The position numbers were made by a program, and so were the translations under genes. Shown here piece by piece: positions 1 to 10,840 of a stretch of 64,000 bases of DNA (position 1 is the first letter of the stretch; the number at the start of each line of letters is the position of its first letter). The DNA comes from Bog-257 sp963834135 (GTDB lineage: Bacteria; Acidobacteriota; Terriglobia; Terriglobales; Acidobacteriaceae), in contig CAWIAN010000010.1 in assembly GCA_963834135.1 (NCBI GenBank), positions 788,309 through 852,308 on the forward strand. The letters run 5' to 3'. Under the pieces are notes generated by a model, which was not told the origin of the DNA, did no database searches, and was given only the letters and a program-made list of their open reading frames with translations.

Positions 1-1240
1 CGGTCGTCCCGTCGTACTCTTCCATGCGATCGATCTTGACCAGGTTGCGCGCGATAAAATCCTTCGTCATCGGCGTGCCCGGATACGGCGTGGGATGCTG
101 GATGTAGGGCCAATCGACGTAGCGCCGGGCGAACTCCAGATTCGCTTCGATCGACTCCTGCGTGTCGTCAGGGTTGCCGACGATCAGTCCACCGACAACG
201 TACATTTTGTTCTTGTGCAGATTATCGATGGCGCGCAGGGTGGCGTTGCCGGTCGTGCGTCCAGCCTCGCGGAACTCGTTCTTGGCCGACGCCTTCAGAA
301 ACACCAGATCGTCTTGAAGAATATTCTCGATGCCCAGAAACACGTAGCGGAAGCCGGCCTTGCGCATCAGGGGCGCGAGCGTGTCGCCGTGCATCGCGAT
401 CGGCGAGGTCATCGCCTGAACCGTGTAGGTAATGTCGTTCAGACCGGCATCGATAATGGCCTGGCACAAGGCTTCGAAGCGCTTGATGTTCAGGCTGATG
501 TTGTCATCGACGATGAAAATGGCGCGCGTACCGCGGTTGTAAGCGTCACGGATATCGGCGATTACCCTGTCGAACGCATAGGTATGGAAGTTGCGGCCGC
601 GCATCTCGATGATGGAGCAGAAGCCGCAATCGAAGGTGCAGCCGCGCGAGGTTTCGACAACGTCCACCTGGCGACCCATCATGGTGTAGCCGCTCAGGAC
701 GCGCGCGTCGCGATTGGGAAGCTTGATCTCATCGCCATCCAGGCTGTGCACCGGACGCGGCAGATTCTCATGCCAGCCTGCGGAATCGCGGTAGGAAAGA
801 CCCAGTATTGCGCTGAAATCCTGGCCTGCTTCGATCGCGCGCAGCAACTCGCGGAAAGTCACTTCCCCTTCGCTGCGAACGATGAATTCGATGCCGCTGT
901 CCTCGCCCATGTAGGCGTTAGGGGCGAGGCTTGGATCGTATCCACCGACCACGACGCGAACGTCGGGCTTTAGCGAGCGGATGAGGGCGATGATGCGCAG
1001 GGCAGTCTTCCGCTGGAAGGTCATTACGGATAGGCCGACCACGTCGGGTTGATGCTCGCGCACCAGCCGCTCGACCGTCTGCCGTACTTTGTTTTGGACG
1101 AGAATCAGATCGGCGACTGCAACCTTGTGATGGGGATCGACATTGCCCGCCAGTGAAGTCAGAGCTCCATTCGGCATGCGAACCGCGACCGTCGGCATAT
1201 GCTCGAACGAGTCCGGCATCGAGAGTAGCAAGACGTTCAT
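1..1240 (-). CDS. B12-binding-type radical SAM protein (C-terminus cut by window edge)
   Basis: The frame opens at the ATG complementary to 1238-1240 and stays open to the left edge, so about 413 residues are seen and the C-terminus is missing. The first ~150 residues have the look of a cobalamin-binding fold: a start like MNVLLLSMP, then VVGLSVMTFQRKTALRII and VVVGGYDPSLAP. A radical SAM core follows with the cluster motif CTFDCGFC (C-x3-C-x2-C) preceded by VETSRG, then IFIVDDNIS and a later IVGNPDDTQESIEANLEFA stretch typical of this class. Such enzymes use SAM, with or without B12, for methylations or other radical chemistry. The substrate cannot be inferred. The gene stands alone here, transcribed leftward, with a 432-bp gene-free stretch upstream. 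Confidence 0.85.
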   Translation of the reverse strand, partial: MNVLLLSMPDSFEHMPTVAVRMPNGALTSLAGNVDPHHKVAVADLILVQNKVRQTVERLVREHQPDVVGLSVMTFQRKTALRIIALIRSLKPDVRVVVGGYDPSLAPNAYMGEDSGIEFIVRSEGEVTFRELLRAIEAGQDFSAILGLSYRDSAGWHENLPRPVHSLDGDEIKLPNRDARVLSGYTMMGRQVDVVETSRGCTFDCGFCSIIEMRGRNFHTYAFDRVIADIRDAYNRGTRAIFIVDDNISLNIKRFEALCQAIIDAGLNDITYTVQAMTSPIAMHGDTLAPLMRKAGFRYVFLGIENILQDDLVFLKASAKNEFREAGRTTGNATLRAIDNLHKNKMYVVGGLIVGNPDDTQESIEANLEFARRYVDWPYIQHPTPYPGTPMTKDFIARNLVKIDRMEEYDGTT

Positions 1241-1387
1241 ACAGACCCCACGGTTGCGGCGCCCAGGCACTCTAGCCGCACAAAAAAGGTTTCCCTATGC
1301 TACACCGAATCGGGCTGGCATGTTGGGGCGAAGGCTACGGTCGATTAACCTGCTGAACAACCTGATCGCAGCGATCGGCCGGGTAGT

Positions 1388-1620
1388 GCTGGCCTTCAGG
1401 CCAGCGTGCAAGCCGGTGCTTATGGATCAGAGCCGGCTTCACCACTCCGGCAGGTGAAGGAATCTTACCTGCGGTCGGAATAACGACCCTGCAGAGGATG
1501 CCTACGGCATGGTTGAACAGGTTGCTGAGAAAAGCCCGGGAAGACTTGTGCCGCCGACTAAAGTCGGCTCTGGAAAACCAAAATAAACAGCTTAGACGCG
1601 GACCTGAAGGTCCGCTCTAC
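1388..1620. repeat. Cluster of three short REP-like palindromes in a gene-free stretch (1241-1672)
   Basis: The gap between the radical SAM gene and the CDF gene contains no convincing gene. It holds three small palindromes built on one plan, a GC-rich arm, a short AAAG/TTCA-type centre and the complementary arm: 1388-1406 (CTGGCC-TTCA-GGCCAG core), 1554-1573 (CCGACT-AA-AGTCGG) and 1598-1620 (GCGGACC-TGAA-GGTCCGC followed by TCTAC). The same plan recurs at 2711-2730, 6993-7054, 16804-16823 and 17285-17350, so these are dispersed REP-like elements rather than gene-specific terminators. Confidence 0.6.
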
Positions 1621-1672
1621 CATATCCGCCCGTCGCGGACGGTTTGTCAGCATCGTGTGAAGCCGTGCCCTT

Positions 1673-2644
1673 TCAATGCTGCGTTGGATCGGCATCCCTT
1701 CGTGAAAGCCGCGCGACCTCGACGAACAGGTGATGCACCTGCGGAAATTCACCCTGAACCCGTTTCTCGAGGCGGCCGATTGTCTGCTCCAGATCGTCGA
1801 CACAACTGTCCCGGCGAAACTCGATCTCGACATTCACCAGGACATCCTCAGGACCCAGCTGCATCGTCAGGACATCTCCGACGCGCTCAACGGATGGATC
1901 ACTCTGCAACAGCATCTTCATGCGCTCCACATGTTCCGAGGGCGCGGTCTCGCCCACCAGCAGGCCGCGGGATTCGTTCGCCAGAATGACCGCAACCGCC
2001 AAGACCGCCAGCCCAACGCCAATGGAACCCACGCCGTCGAAGATCGGATTGTGCAGCTTGATCGACAGGTAGATCGCAAGTAACGCGATCACCTGCCCGG
2101 CTATATCGCTGACGTCTTCGAGGATGACGGTGAAGACCGTCGGGTCTTTGCTGCGCCGGATGAACTGGAAGATGCTGTCGCTTCCCTTTCTCCGATTGGT
2201 CTCGCGCAGCGAAACCACCAGGCTGATGACGCTGAACACCACCGAACTCGCCAGCACCAGGTAGCTCCATTTGGGATCACTGATCGGCTCAGGCCGGCGG
2301 ATATGCGAGATGCCCTCCCAGATCGACAGCGCCGCGCCGACTCCGAACATCGATACGGCCACGACGAAAGTCCAGAAGTACAACTCTTTGCCGTGACCGA
2401 AGGCATGGCCGCGATCGGCCGGCCTCTGGCTGCGCTTCATGCCATAGAGCAGGAGGAGGCTGTTGCCGGTGTCGACGGTGGAGTGGAAGAACTCCGCCAG
2501 CATCGCGGAACTGCCGCTGGCAATCGCCACCACCAGCTTGATGATGGTGATGGCCAGATTGGAAGCCAAGCCTGCGTAGACTACCTTGCGGGAACCTTGC
2601 ATGTCCGATGAGAATTCCGAGAGCTCCTGTGTACGATACCGCAA
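1673..2644 (-). CDS. Cation diffusion facilitator (CDF) family metal transporter
   Basis: A 323-residue integral membrane protein with about six hydrophobic helices followed by a cytoplasmic C-terminal domain (from about residue 235, VGETAPSEHVERMKML), the usual CDF layout. TM2 carries the metal-site motif FHSTVD (H-x3-D). The matching TM5 position reads LEDVSDIAG, so the usual HxxxD is DxxxD-like. CDF proteins export divalent metals such as Zn, Mn, Fe or Co from the cytoplasm by proton antiport. The TTG at 2644 opens the longest frame, but the ATG at 2602 (MQGSRKVVYAG) begins just where family homology should start and is a good alternative. The metal specificity cannot be read from the sequence. 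Confidence 0.85.
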   Translation of the reverse strand: MRYRTQELSEFSSDMQGSRKVVYAGLASNLAITIIKLVVAIASGSSAMLAEFFHSTVDTGNSLLLLYGMKRSQRPADRGHAFGHGKELYFWTFVVAVSMFGVGAALSIWEGISHIRRPEPISDPKWSYLVLASSVVFSVISLVVSLRETNRRKGSDSIFQFIRRSKDPTVFTVILEDVSDIAGQVIALLAIYLSIKLHNPIFDGVGSIGVGLAVLAVAVILANESRGLLVGETAPSEHVERMKMLLQSDPSVERVGDVLTMQLGPEDVLVNVEIEFRRDSCVDDLEQTIGRLEKRVQGEFPQVHHLFVEVARLSRRDADPTQH

Positions 2645-2710
2645 GAGGCGGCCAGGATGCCGGGCTGACGCAGGGTTGGCCCTCAGGCCACACCGTGCGG
2701 ATTTGAAAGG

Positions 2711-2730
2711 GGCACGGCTTCAGCTGTGCC
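2711..2730. repeat. REP-like palindrome
   Basis: GGCACGGC-TTCA-GCTGTGCC palindrome, downstream of the MpaB-like gene and just upstream of the CDF gene. It has the same plan as the copy at 16804-16823 (GTCACGGC-TTCA-GCCGTGAC). Confidence 0.5.
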
Positions 2731-2737
2731 GCAGCCG

Positions 2738-3706
2738 TCAGGCGGATGAGCCCTGCTCGCCACTCAATAATTTTGCCTGCCCTACCCACAACCGATTGCT
2801 CAACTGCACGAAAAGTCCTGACGATCGTCCACGCAACCTATTTCGCGCTTCGTTGTACGGCCCGACGTAGCGCACGGCCGCCGGCAACCTCGGGTAGAAC
2901 CGTCGCAGACGGGTCAGCGCTCGTCCTGCCGATTCCTGCTCTCGCTGACCATAGGGCAACTGGAACTGCTCACGTATTCGCGCGGGCAAAAGCTGTAAGG
3001 TCAGCGCGCGATACCAGAGGGGCGGCGCCACGGCAAGTCCTGCTCCCGACTGCAATCGCCGCGCAAGGACTCGGGTGGTTTCGCTCACGCCCAGGGTGCC
3101 AGATTCCACCGTGTCCTGCACGTAGGCGCAGAAACCCGCCCAACTCCGCGGCAAATCTTCTGGCGAGATTCCGAAGAGCGCTGCCATCCTGAGACTCTCG
3201 CTGAAGTACTGTTCTTTTTCAGCTTCGGTTAATGGCGGCAGCAGAAGTTCGTAGGCGGTCAGGGCGCTGTCGACGAGCGTGGCATAGACCCAGCGCAGAG
3301 CTGAAATCTCATTCGCCTCATACTGAGTGCCTCGGTCGAAGCAGCCGACAGTGTCCGGCAGGATTCCGGTGATCTTCTGGTGAAGACGATGCAGCTGGCG
3401 GGCCGCGGCAAACGCATTTTCCGCCGGAGCGAAGACCATGGTGAAGATCACGCGAAAGGTGTGATGAAAGCGTCCGATGGGATCGTCGAGAGTTCGGGAG
3501 TGTTGCGCGATCGCCGCGGCCACCCAGGGATGCGCGAGTTGCAGCAGGGCGGCTCGACCGGCCGCCAGGAAGAGAGCCGACTCCCGATTGACTCTCCAAC
3601 TGATCGAATTTGGCCCGAATATGCCTTCCTCGGGGCGCGCCAGCGAGGTCTTCAGATCATCGAGCAGCTTCTCGAGTTCGTTCGCCGGTACTGGGCGGAG
3701 AGGCAT
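2738..3706 (-). CDS. MpaB/rubber-oxygenase-type (DUF2236) protein
   Basis: A 322-residue protein with the hallmark opening of the DUF2236 / MpaB / latex-clearing-protein fold: SWRVNRESALFLAAGRAALLQLAHPWVAAAIAQHS around residues 37-71, then GRFHHTFRVIFTMVFA, an all-helical middle with YATLVDSALTAYE, and a PLWYRALTLQLLPARIREQF segment. Members are heme-dependent oxygenases or uncharacterised relatives. No signal peptide or transmembrane helix is apparent, so a cytoplasmic location is likely. It is transcribed leftward, with no obvious operon partner. The family call is firm; the substrate is unknown. Confidence 0.8.
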   Translation of the reverse strand: MPLRPVPANELEKLLDDLKTSLARPEEGIFGPNSISWRVNRESALFLAAGRAALLQLAHPWVAAAIAQHSRTLDDPIGRFHHTFRVIFTMVFAPAENAFAAARQLHRLHQKITGILPDTVGCFDRGTQYEANEISALRWVYATLVDSALTAYELLLPPLTEAEKEQYFSESLRMAALFGISPEDLPRSWAGFCAYVQDTVESGTLGVSETTRVLARRLQSGAGLAVAPPLWYRALTLQLLPARIREQFQLPYGQREQESAGRALTRLRRFYPRLPAAVRYVGPYNEARNRLRGRSSGLFVQLSNRLWVGQAKLLSGEQGSSA

Positions 3707-3758
3707 ACCCCTACATCCTAACCTTCATGGACATGAGAAGAACATGGGACGCAAAAAG

Positions 3759-3786
3759 CCAGCCAACCGCACGGGAGGTTGGCTGG
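3759..3786. other. 10-bp inverted repeat in a divergent intergenic region
   Basis: CCAGCCAACC (3759-3768) and GGTTGGCTGG (3777-3786) are perfect complements separated by 8 bases, between the leftward MpaB-like gene and the rightward serine-hydrolase gene. Neither gene ends here, so it is unlikely to be an ordinary terminator. It may be a leader hairpin or an operator. Confidence 0.45.
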
Positions 3787-3924
3787 AGGGCAGCAGGATG
3801 GCTCCTCAGGAGGAATCTTGAAACTATTCGTTTTATCGGCGGCGTCGGCCAAGACTTTAGAGCACCGGAGGGGCGCCACAACTGCATAGCGGAGTTACTG
3901 CGACGGGAGTAAGATGTCCGCGCC

Positions 3925-5922
3925 ATGAAAAAAGCATGCGTCCGTGTCTGCGCCTTTCTGCTGCTCTCCACCTGCCTGAGTTTGGGACAAACACAGCAGT
4001 CCGCCAATGCCGCCGCTTCGCAGCCAGCGGTGCGGCTGGCCGCTGACACTCCAGAGAAGACGGTCAACGGAAACACCTTCATCGCTCCGAAGGATTGGCA
4101 GTTGAGTGTCAAAGGCGCAGCCACCATCCTCGAGGCACCGGAAGGCCGCTCGTGGATCGCGCTGGTCGATGTTGACGCCAAGAGCGCTGACGAAGCCCTC
4201 GCCGAAGCCTGGAAGGCCTATAAGCCGGAGGCCAAGTGGCCGGTGAAGGTCAGCAACGACCTTCCGGATCGCGATGGCTGGAGCAAGCGCCGCGCCTATG
4301 ACTACCTGACTTCGCCGAACGAGAAGCGCGCGGTCGGCGCGCAGGTGATGTACTCCGGCGCCAGCTGGACGGTGGTGATCTTTGACATGGATGACGCGGT
4401 GGCCGAGAAGCGCGCCGGCCAGGTCGGCATCGCGTTATCGCGGTTGCTGCCGAAGGGTTATTCGCGCGAATCTTTCGCGGGCAAACAGGCGAATGTTCTG
4501 ACCCCGGAGCGTATCGCAGAGCTCAGTCACTTTATCGAGCAGGGGCAGCAGGAGACACAAGTCCCAGGAGTTTCGCTAGGGCTGGTACAGAACGGGAAGG
4601 TCATCTTCGCCGATGGCTTCGGCGTCAGGGACATGGGTGCAGGAGCGGAAAAACCGAATGGCGAGACGCTGTTCATGATCGCTTCCAACACCAAGGCGCT
4701 CACTACGCTGATGCTGGCCAAACTGGTCGCCGCCCACAAGATGAATTGGGACACCAAGGTTACGACTCTGTATCCCAACTTCAAGCTGGGTGATGCTGCG
4801 ACCACCAACAGTGTGGAGGTGAAGCACCTGATCTGCGCGTGTACCGGAATGCCGCGCCAGGACATGGAGTGGCTTTTCGAGTTCGGCAAGCTTACCCCTG
4901 AGAGCGCCATGCAGATGCTGGGGACGATGCAGCCTACCTCGAAGTTCGGGGAGCTGTTCCAGTATTCGAACCTGATGGCGGCCGCCGCGGGATATACCGG
5001 CGCACACGTGCTCTATCCCAACATGGAAGTAGGCGCCGCCTACGATAAGGCGATGCAGACCCTGGTGCTAACCCCTCTGGGTATGTCGGACACGACCTTT
5101 GACTTCGCCAAGGCACAGAAAGAAAACCATACCGAGCCTAACGCCCCCGACATCGACGGCAAAATGGCCGTCGCCCTGATGGCAGCAAATTATTCGGTCA
5201 TCCCGGTGCGCCCGGCCGGCGGAGCCTGGAGCAGCGTCAGCGACATGCTGAAGTATGTCTCCATGGAGCTAGCCGATGGCAAGCTCCCCGATGGTGCGAC
5301 CTATATCGAGCCGGACCCTCTGCTGGAGCGCCGCAAGCCGCAGGTATACATGAGCAAGGATACCTCCTATGGCATGGGACTAATGGTCGACAGGACCTAT
5401 GGCGTAACTGTCGTCCACCACGGTGGAGATATGATCGGCTTTCACAGCGATATGATCTGGCTCCCGGACCAGAATGTCGGTGCCGTCATTCTGACCAACG
5501 GGGATCCGGGATGGCTGATTCGCTCGCGCTTCAGCCGCAAGCTGCTGGAGGTTCTGTTCGACGGCCATCCAGAGGCCGCTAACCTGCTGGCTGCGGATGC
5601 CAAGTCGTATTACTCGGAACTCGCGGCAGAGAGGAAGCTGCTGGACGTGCCGGCCGACGCCTCGCAGAGTGCGAAGCTGGCCAGGCACTACTCCAACGCG
5701 TCCCTGGGAAACATCGATGTGAGCACCTCCGGCGCGAACACCTATTTTGACTTTGGCGAATGGAAGAGCGAGATGGCAACCAAGAAAAATCCCGACGGAA
5801 CTACCTCCTTCGTGACCATCGTGCCGGGAATGGAGGGCTTCGAGTTCGTGGTGGGCAGCGGCGCGAAAAAGACGCTGGTCCTGCGGGATGCCCAGCACGA
5901 ATATACGTTCGAAGGAAGTTAG
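3925..5922 (+). CDS. Secreted serine hydrolase (class C beta-lactamase/PBP-like family)
   Basis: A 665-residue protein beginning with a signal peptide (MKKACVRVCAFLLLSTCLSLGQ). Residues ~45-185 form a separate N-terminal domain of unknown role. The catalytic domain (~195-545) has the serine-hydrolase motifs in order: SxxK as SNTK at 254-257, YSN at 347-349, and HHGGD at ~498-502 in place of the KTG-like triad. A ~110-residue C-terminal domain (from about 555) follows. Family members include D-aminopeptidases, esterases and beta-lactamase-like proteins; a true beta-lactamase function is not implied. It acts outside the cytoplasm. It appears to be monocistronic, with the ArsR gene ~200 bp downstream. 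Confidence 0.85.
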   Translation: MKKACVRVCAFLLLSTCLSLGQTQQSANAAASQPAVRLAADTPEKTVNGNTFIAPKDWQLSVKGAATILEAPEGRSWIALVDVDAKSADEALAEAWKAYKPEAKWPVKVSNDLPDRDGWSKRRAYDYLTSPNEKRAVGAQVMYSGASWTVVIFDMDDAVAEKRAGQVGIALSRLLPKGYSRESFAGKQANVLTPERIAELSHFIEQGQQETQVPGVSLGLVQNGKVIFADGFGVRDMGAGAEKPNGETLFMIASNTKALTTLMLAKLVAAHKMNWDTKVTTLYPNFKLGDAATTNSVEVKHLICACTGMPRQDMEWLFEFGKLTPESAMQMLGTMQPTSKFGELFQYSNLMAAAAGYTGAHVLYPNMEVGAAYDKAMQTLVLTPLGMSDTTFDFAKAQKENHTEPNAPDIDGKMAVALMAANYSVIPVRPAGGAWSSVSDMLKYVSMELADGKLPDGATYIEPDPLLERRKPQVYMSKDTSYGMGLMVDRTYGVTVVHHGGDMIGFHSDMIWLPDQNVGAVILTNGDPGWLIRSRFSRKLLEVLFDGHPEAANLLAADAKSYYSELAAERKLLDVPADASQSAKLARHYSNASLGNIDVSTSGANTYFDFGEWKSEMATKKNPDGTTSFVTIVPGMEGFEFVVGSGAKKTLVLRDAQHEYTFEGS

Positions 5923-6042
5923 GTTCCGGCGTGGAGTCCTGGATCTGTGAGGTAGGCCGGGGCCGCAGCGCTGTCGCTATTGACCATGCAGTTAGCCCCG
6001 ATTTGGGGGATGTCGAATTTCCGCTTCGGTGATATCTTCCAT

Positions 6043-6070
6043 AGTTTCAAAGTTGCGCGACATTGAAACT
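6043..6070. promoter_or_regulatory. Candidate ArsR operator
   Basis: AGTTTCAA (6043-6050) and TTGAAACT (6063-6070) form a perfect 8-bp inverted repeat with a 12-bp spacer, ending 57 bp before the ATG of the ArsR-family gene. ArsR/SmtB repressors typically autoregulate through inverted repeats at their own promoters, so this is the best operator candidate here. No binding data can be read from the sequence. Confidence 0.4.
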
Positions 6071-6127
6071 GATTCTCCTCGGGCGCGGGACGAATAAGGC
6101 CGATCACGGCACTCAAATTGGGGCGAT

Positions 6128-6457
6128 ATGAAAAAGAACTCTCAGGCTGGTAATGGCGATTACGAGCGCCAGGCGTTGATCTTCAAAGCTCTGGCGAACC
6201 CTACACGGCTGCACCTGGTGGAACTTCTGGGCAAGAAGGAACGCTGGGCATCCGAGCTACAGGAAGGCCTCGGCATCTCCAAGGCCAACCTCTCTCAGCA
6301 TCTGGCGATCCTCAAATCCGCCGGTGTCGTCTCCACCCAGCGCGAAGGCAAGCAGCTTTATTGCGGCATCGCCTTGCCTGAGGTGAAGGTCGCGACGACA
6401 ACCCTGCGCAACATGACGAAAGCTGTGTCGCGAGCAAACCGGCGCCTAGGGGTTTAA
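6128..6457 (+). CDS. ArsR-family transcriptional regulator
   Basis: A 109-residue winged-helix protein. It has the classic opening ALANPTRLHLVELLGKKERWASEL, a recognition-helix region LGISKANLSQHLAILKSAGVV and a wing ending REGKQLYCGIA. No CxC metal-binding pair is seen in the usual alpha3 position, so it is probably not a standard arsenite/heavy-metal sensor. Its stop codon overlaps the start of the next gene (TAATG at 6455-6459), so the two are translationally coupled and the target may be this small operon. A perfect inverted repeat lies just upstream. Confidence 0.85.
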   Translation: MKKNSQAGNGDYERQALIFKALANPTRLHLVELLGKKERWASELQEGLGISKANLSQHLAILKSAGVVSTQREGKQLYCGIALPEVKVATTTLRNMTKAVSRANRRLGV

Positions 6458-6954
6458 TGGCCAAACGCCGAATACGCCTGTGCTTCGCCTGCGTCATGAC
6501 GCTATGGCTGTGGGCTGGTGTCTCGCTATTGTCTGCCCAAGCCGCCAATGCAGATCATTGCCTTGTGATTCACGTGCGACTGAACGATAAAGCTCTTGAT
6601 AGTCCACAAATCATCACGATCAGGACTAAAGTGAGCGAAAAGGTGTTGCCCGTTAAAGCGGGCTGCTTCCCTATCCCGACTGACGCGTTCAAAGACGCGC
6701 AGGTCGATGTTACTTTCGAATTGGCCGGGAACCGCATTCAGTTGTCCGCAATTCCAACCGGCTTCTTCAACGGCCCTTGGGACGTCGCACTGGAAGATCA
6801 TCGTTTCGGTAAAGACGTAATCCTCCCGAAAGGTGCACGAGTTCGAGAGACCTGCGCCGTGGTCTTCCACGTAGGCGACCCAGACACCCTCATGGCCCAA
6901 ACTCCGTGTCGCAGGCCATCCGGCTCCGGCGATCGTCCCGAATCTCGCTTCTAA
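6457..6954 (+). CDS. Small secreted protein of unknown function, coupled to ArsR gene
   Basis: A 165-residue protein with a clear signal peptide (hydrophobic CFACVMTLWLWAGVSLLSAQA, cleavage probably near AQAANA). The mature part (~130 residues) looks beta-rich and has four cysteines, which suggests a periplasmic or secreted disulfide-containing protein. I do not recognise the family. The ATG overlaps the ArsR stop codon, so it is likely co-regulated by that repressor. It is followed by a REP cluster rather than another gene. Confidence 0.65.
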   Translation: MAKRRIRLCFACVMTLWLWAGVSLLSAQAANADHCLVIHVRLNDKALDSPQIITIRTKVSEKVLPVKAGCFPIPTDAFKDAQVDVTFELAGNRIQLSAIPTGFFNGPWDVALEDHRFGKDVILPKGARVRETCAVVFHVGDPDTLMAQTPCRRPSGSGDRPESRF

Positions 6955-6967
6955 ATCCGCAAAACAA

Positions 6968-7054
6968 AACCGGCCGCTTTCGCGACCGGTTCCGGGGCTG
7001 AAGCCCCATTTCTTCAGGTTCCTCGGGACGCCAGCCTGAAGGCTGGCTCTACCC
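6968..7054. repeat. Three stacked palindromes between convergent genes
   Basis: Three palindromes in 87 bp: 6969-6991 (ACCGGCCGC-TTTC-GCGACCGGT, imperfect), 6993-7006 (GGGGCT-GA-AGCCCC) and 7030-7054 (GCCAGCC-TGAA-GGCTGGC then TCTACCC). They separate two convergent genes and could terminate transcription from both sides. The last two belong to the dispersed REP-like family of this genome. Confidence 0.55.
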
Positions 7055-7055
7055 G

Positions 7056-9161
<2,106 letters not shown>

Positions 9162-9281
9162 TTACGCCTCTCGATATTAGATGGGTGGTATCCCCCCACG
9201 GGATAGAACCACACTTGTCTGCATATACAAGGTAATAACCACGCCCCGAAAGCGCCAAGCAGGTTGGGCCGAACGGGATGA

Positions 9282-9303
9282 ATTGACCCCCCAGCGGGTC
9301 AAT
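9282..9303. promoter_or_regulatory. Candidate operator in a 308-bp divergent promoter region
   Basis: ATTGACCC (9282-9289) and GGGTCAAT (9296-9303) form a perfect inverted repeat with a 6-bp spacer. It lies 121 bp upstream of the radical SAM start and 167 bp upstream of the TIG-domain gene on the other strand. The gap (9162-9469) holds no gene. The half-site TTGACC/GGTCAA also occurs as a palindrome upstream of larB (11662-11676). Confidence 0.4.
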
Positions 9304-9469
9304 CTCACATTGAATGGTGACCCTCATCACAGGGCTATGTTATTGAAACGCAAAGAGCTGAGTACTCTTCTGGTTCCCCCCGTAGCGCTCGGATTGTATC
9401 GTCCGCATCACCGGATGTCCTCCTGAGGACGCAGCGCCGGCGCTGACCGAACCGTGCTATATTCCGGCC

Positions 9470-10834
9470 ATGGCACGCGGAATTGCTGTGTCAGTCCTAC
9501 TCCTCGCTGCAGCCGTTGCCTTCTCCCAAGATTTCACTCGCGCGACAACCTTCGAAAATCAATATGTCAAGATGACCGTCCTCCCGGGATGGACGGTGAC
9601 CAGCTCGCCGCCGAAGGTCCTGGTTACTCGGGGCAAGTATGTCCTGACCATCAACGCTATTTACGAGCACGCCAGCGGAGTCGAGGGAGGAAGATTTGGA
9701 GAAGCCACGGCTGACATGCCAAGCGTAACAGCCGTGCGGGCTGACGTGGAAGGACCTTGGGGAACTACCTGCGCCCTGGACGGACCAGCTCAGAACCTCG
9801 TCGTCAATGCGAACCTGTCTCTTTCAAACCTGTATACCAACGACACAAAATCGAATGTGACAGACGGTTGCCAGTTCCCTTCCGACGGTCGCTCGGCATG
9901 GTTCGGATCCCTTTACGTCGGTTCCGGCAGCGAGAGCGAGTACACCATCACGCTCGCCTATGACACCAGCGACGTCAACGCACTGCCTAAGAAAGGCACT
10001 CCCGAACTAACGCAGGTATTGACGGACGTGACGACCATGCTGAAGACGCTGGTGATGAAGCCGCCACTCGTCATTTCGAGCATCCAACCGACGGCAGCGC
10101 CGCCGGGAGCCACGATCAAAGTCTCGGGAAGCGGTTTCTATCTCCCTGGGAACAGCGTCCGGCCGAGTTTCGTGAAACTCCGTGATCTTGAGGTGCTCAA
10201 TCTGGAAATAGCACCGGACGGAAGATCGCTGACCTTCGTCCTTCCGACCTCTGTCTCGACCAGCACATGCCCGCCGGGGTACATCATGAAGGACGAATAT
10301 TGTGCGGTCGAGCCGGCTGGTTACGATGCCTCCAAAGATTGCCCGCGCAGAGAGGATGGTTCGGGGAACATCTGCGGCGTCCCATTGCCGCCCGGCAAAT
10401 ACGAGCTCCAAATCACGGGCCCAATGGCGCAAAGCAACCGCGTCAGCTTTACGGTAGAAGCGCCAAAACGAACTCCGGTGTCCGTCACTATGTGGTATCC
10501 CACGAATGGCATATCGCCAGGCGAAATGATCACGGTGCGAGGCGAGGGCTTTGCTGCGACTGGCAACACGATCAAGATTGGGGATTCCATAGTGTCTAAC
10601 GTGCCATCGCCCGACGGTAAGACACTCACGTTTCAGGCGCCCTCACTGTCCGGTGCGGAGCTTGTGAACAGTGGCGCCTACCTCAAAGCTTCAATCCAGG
10701 CTTCTGTCGAAAACGCCAAGGGAAATAGCAACCTCATCACGCTCGACTACTGGTATCCGGGCCCGAACGCGCTGCATTGGCAGAAAGGCGGGTGGAAACT
10801 TAATGTGCAGCCGCAATCCGTTCCCAAACACTGA
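9470..10834 (+). CDS. Secreted protein with IPT/TIG-like domains
   Basis: A 454-residue protein with a signal peptide (MARGIAVSVLLLAAAVAFSQ). Residues ~25-200 form an unrecognised domain. Two immunoglobulin-like IPT/TIG repeats follow. The first starts PLVISSIQPTAAPPGATIKVSGSGF (~202) and is interrupted by a Cys-rich insert (TCPPGYIMKDEYCAVE). The second starts VTMWYPTNGISPGEMITVRGEGF (~340). TIG domains are adhesion or spacer modules on extracellular proteins. There is no anchor, sorting signal or catalytic motif visible. Possible roles are cell-surface or matrix protein, but this is inference. The next gene converges with it (6-bp gap to ubiX). Confidence 0.65.
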   Translation: MARGIAVSVLLLAAAVAFSQDFTRATTFENQYVKMTVLPGWTVTSSPPKVLVTRGKYVLTINAIYEHASGVEGGRFGEATADMPSVTAVRADVEGPWGTTCALDGPAQNLVVNANLSLSNLYTNDTKSNVTDGCQFPSDGRSAWFGSLYVGSGSESEYTITLAYDTSDVNALPKKGTPELTQVLTDVTTMLKTLVMKPPLVISSIQPTAAPPGATIKVSGSGFYLPGNSVRPSFVKLRDLEVLNLEIAPDGRSLTFVLPTSVSTSTCPPGYIMKDEYCAVEPAGYDASKDCPRREDGSGNICGVPLPPGKYELQITGPMAQSNRVSFTVEAPKRTPVSVTMWYPTNGISPGEMITVRGEGFAATGNTIKIGDSIVSNVPSPDGKTLTFQAPSLSGAELVNSGAYLKASIQASVENAKGNSNLITLDYWYPGPNALHWQKGGWKLNVQPQSVPKH

Positions 10835-10840
10835 GGCGGC

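Noticed and set aside
95..973. 292-residue open frame on the plus strand
   Set aside because: It is antisense to the radical SAM gene that covers 1-1240 on the minus strand, where the CTFDCGFC motif is.
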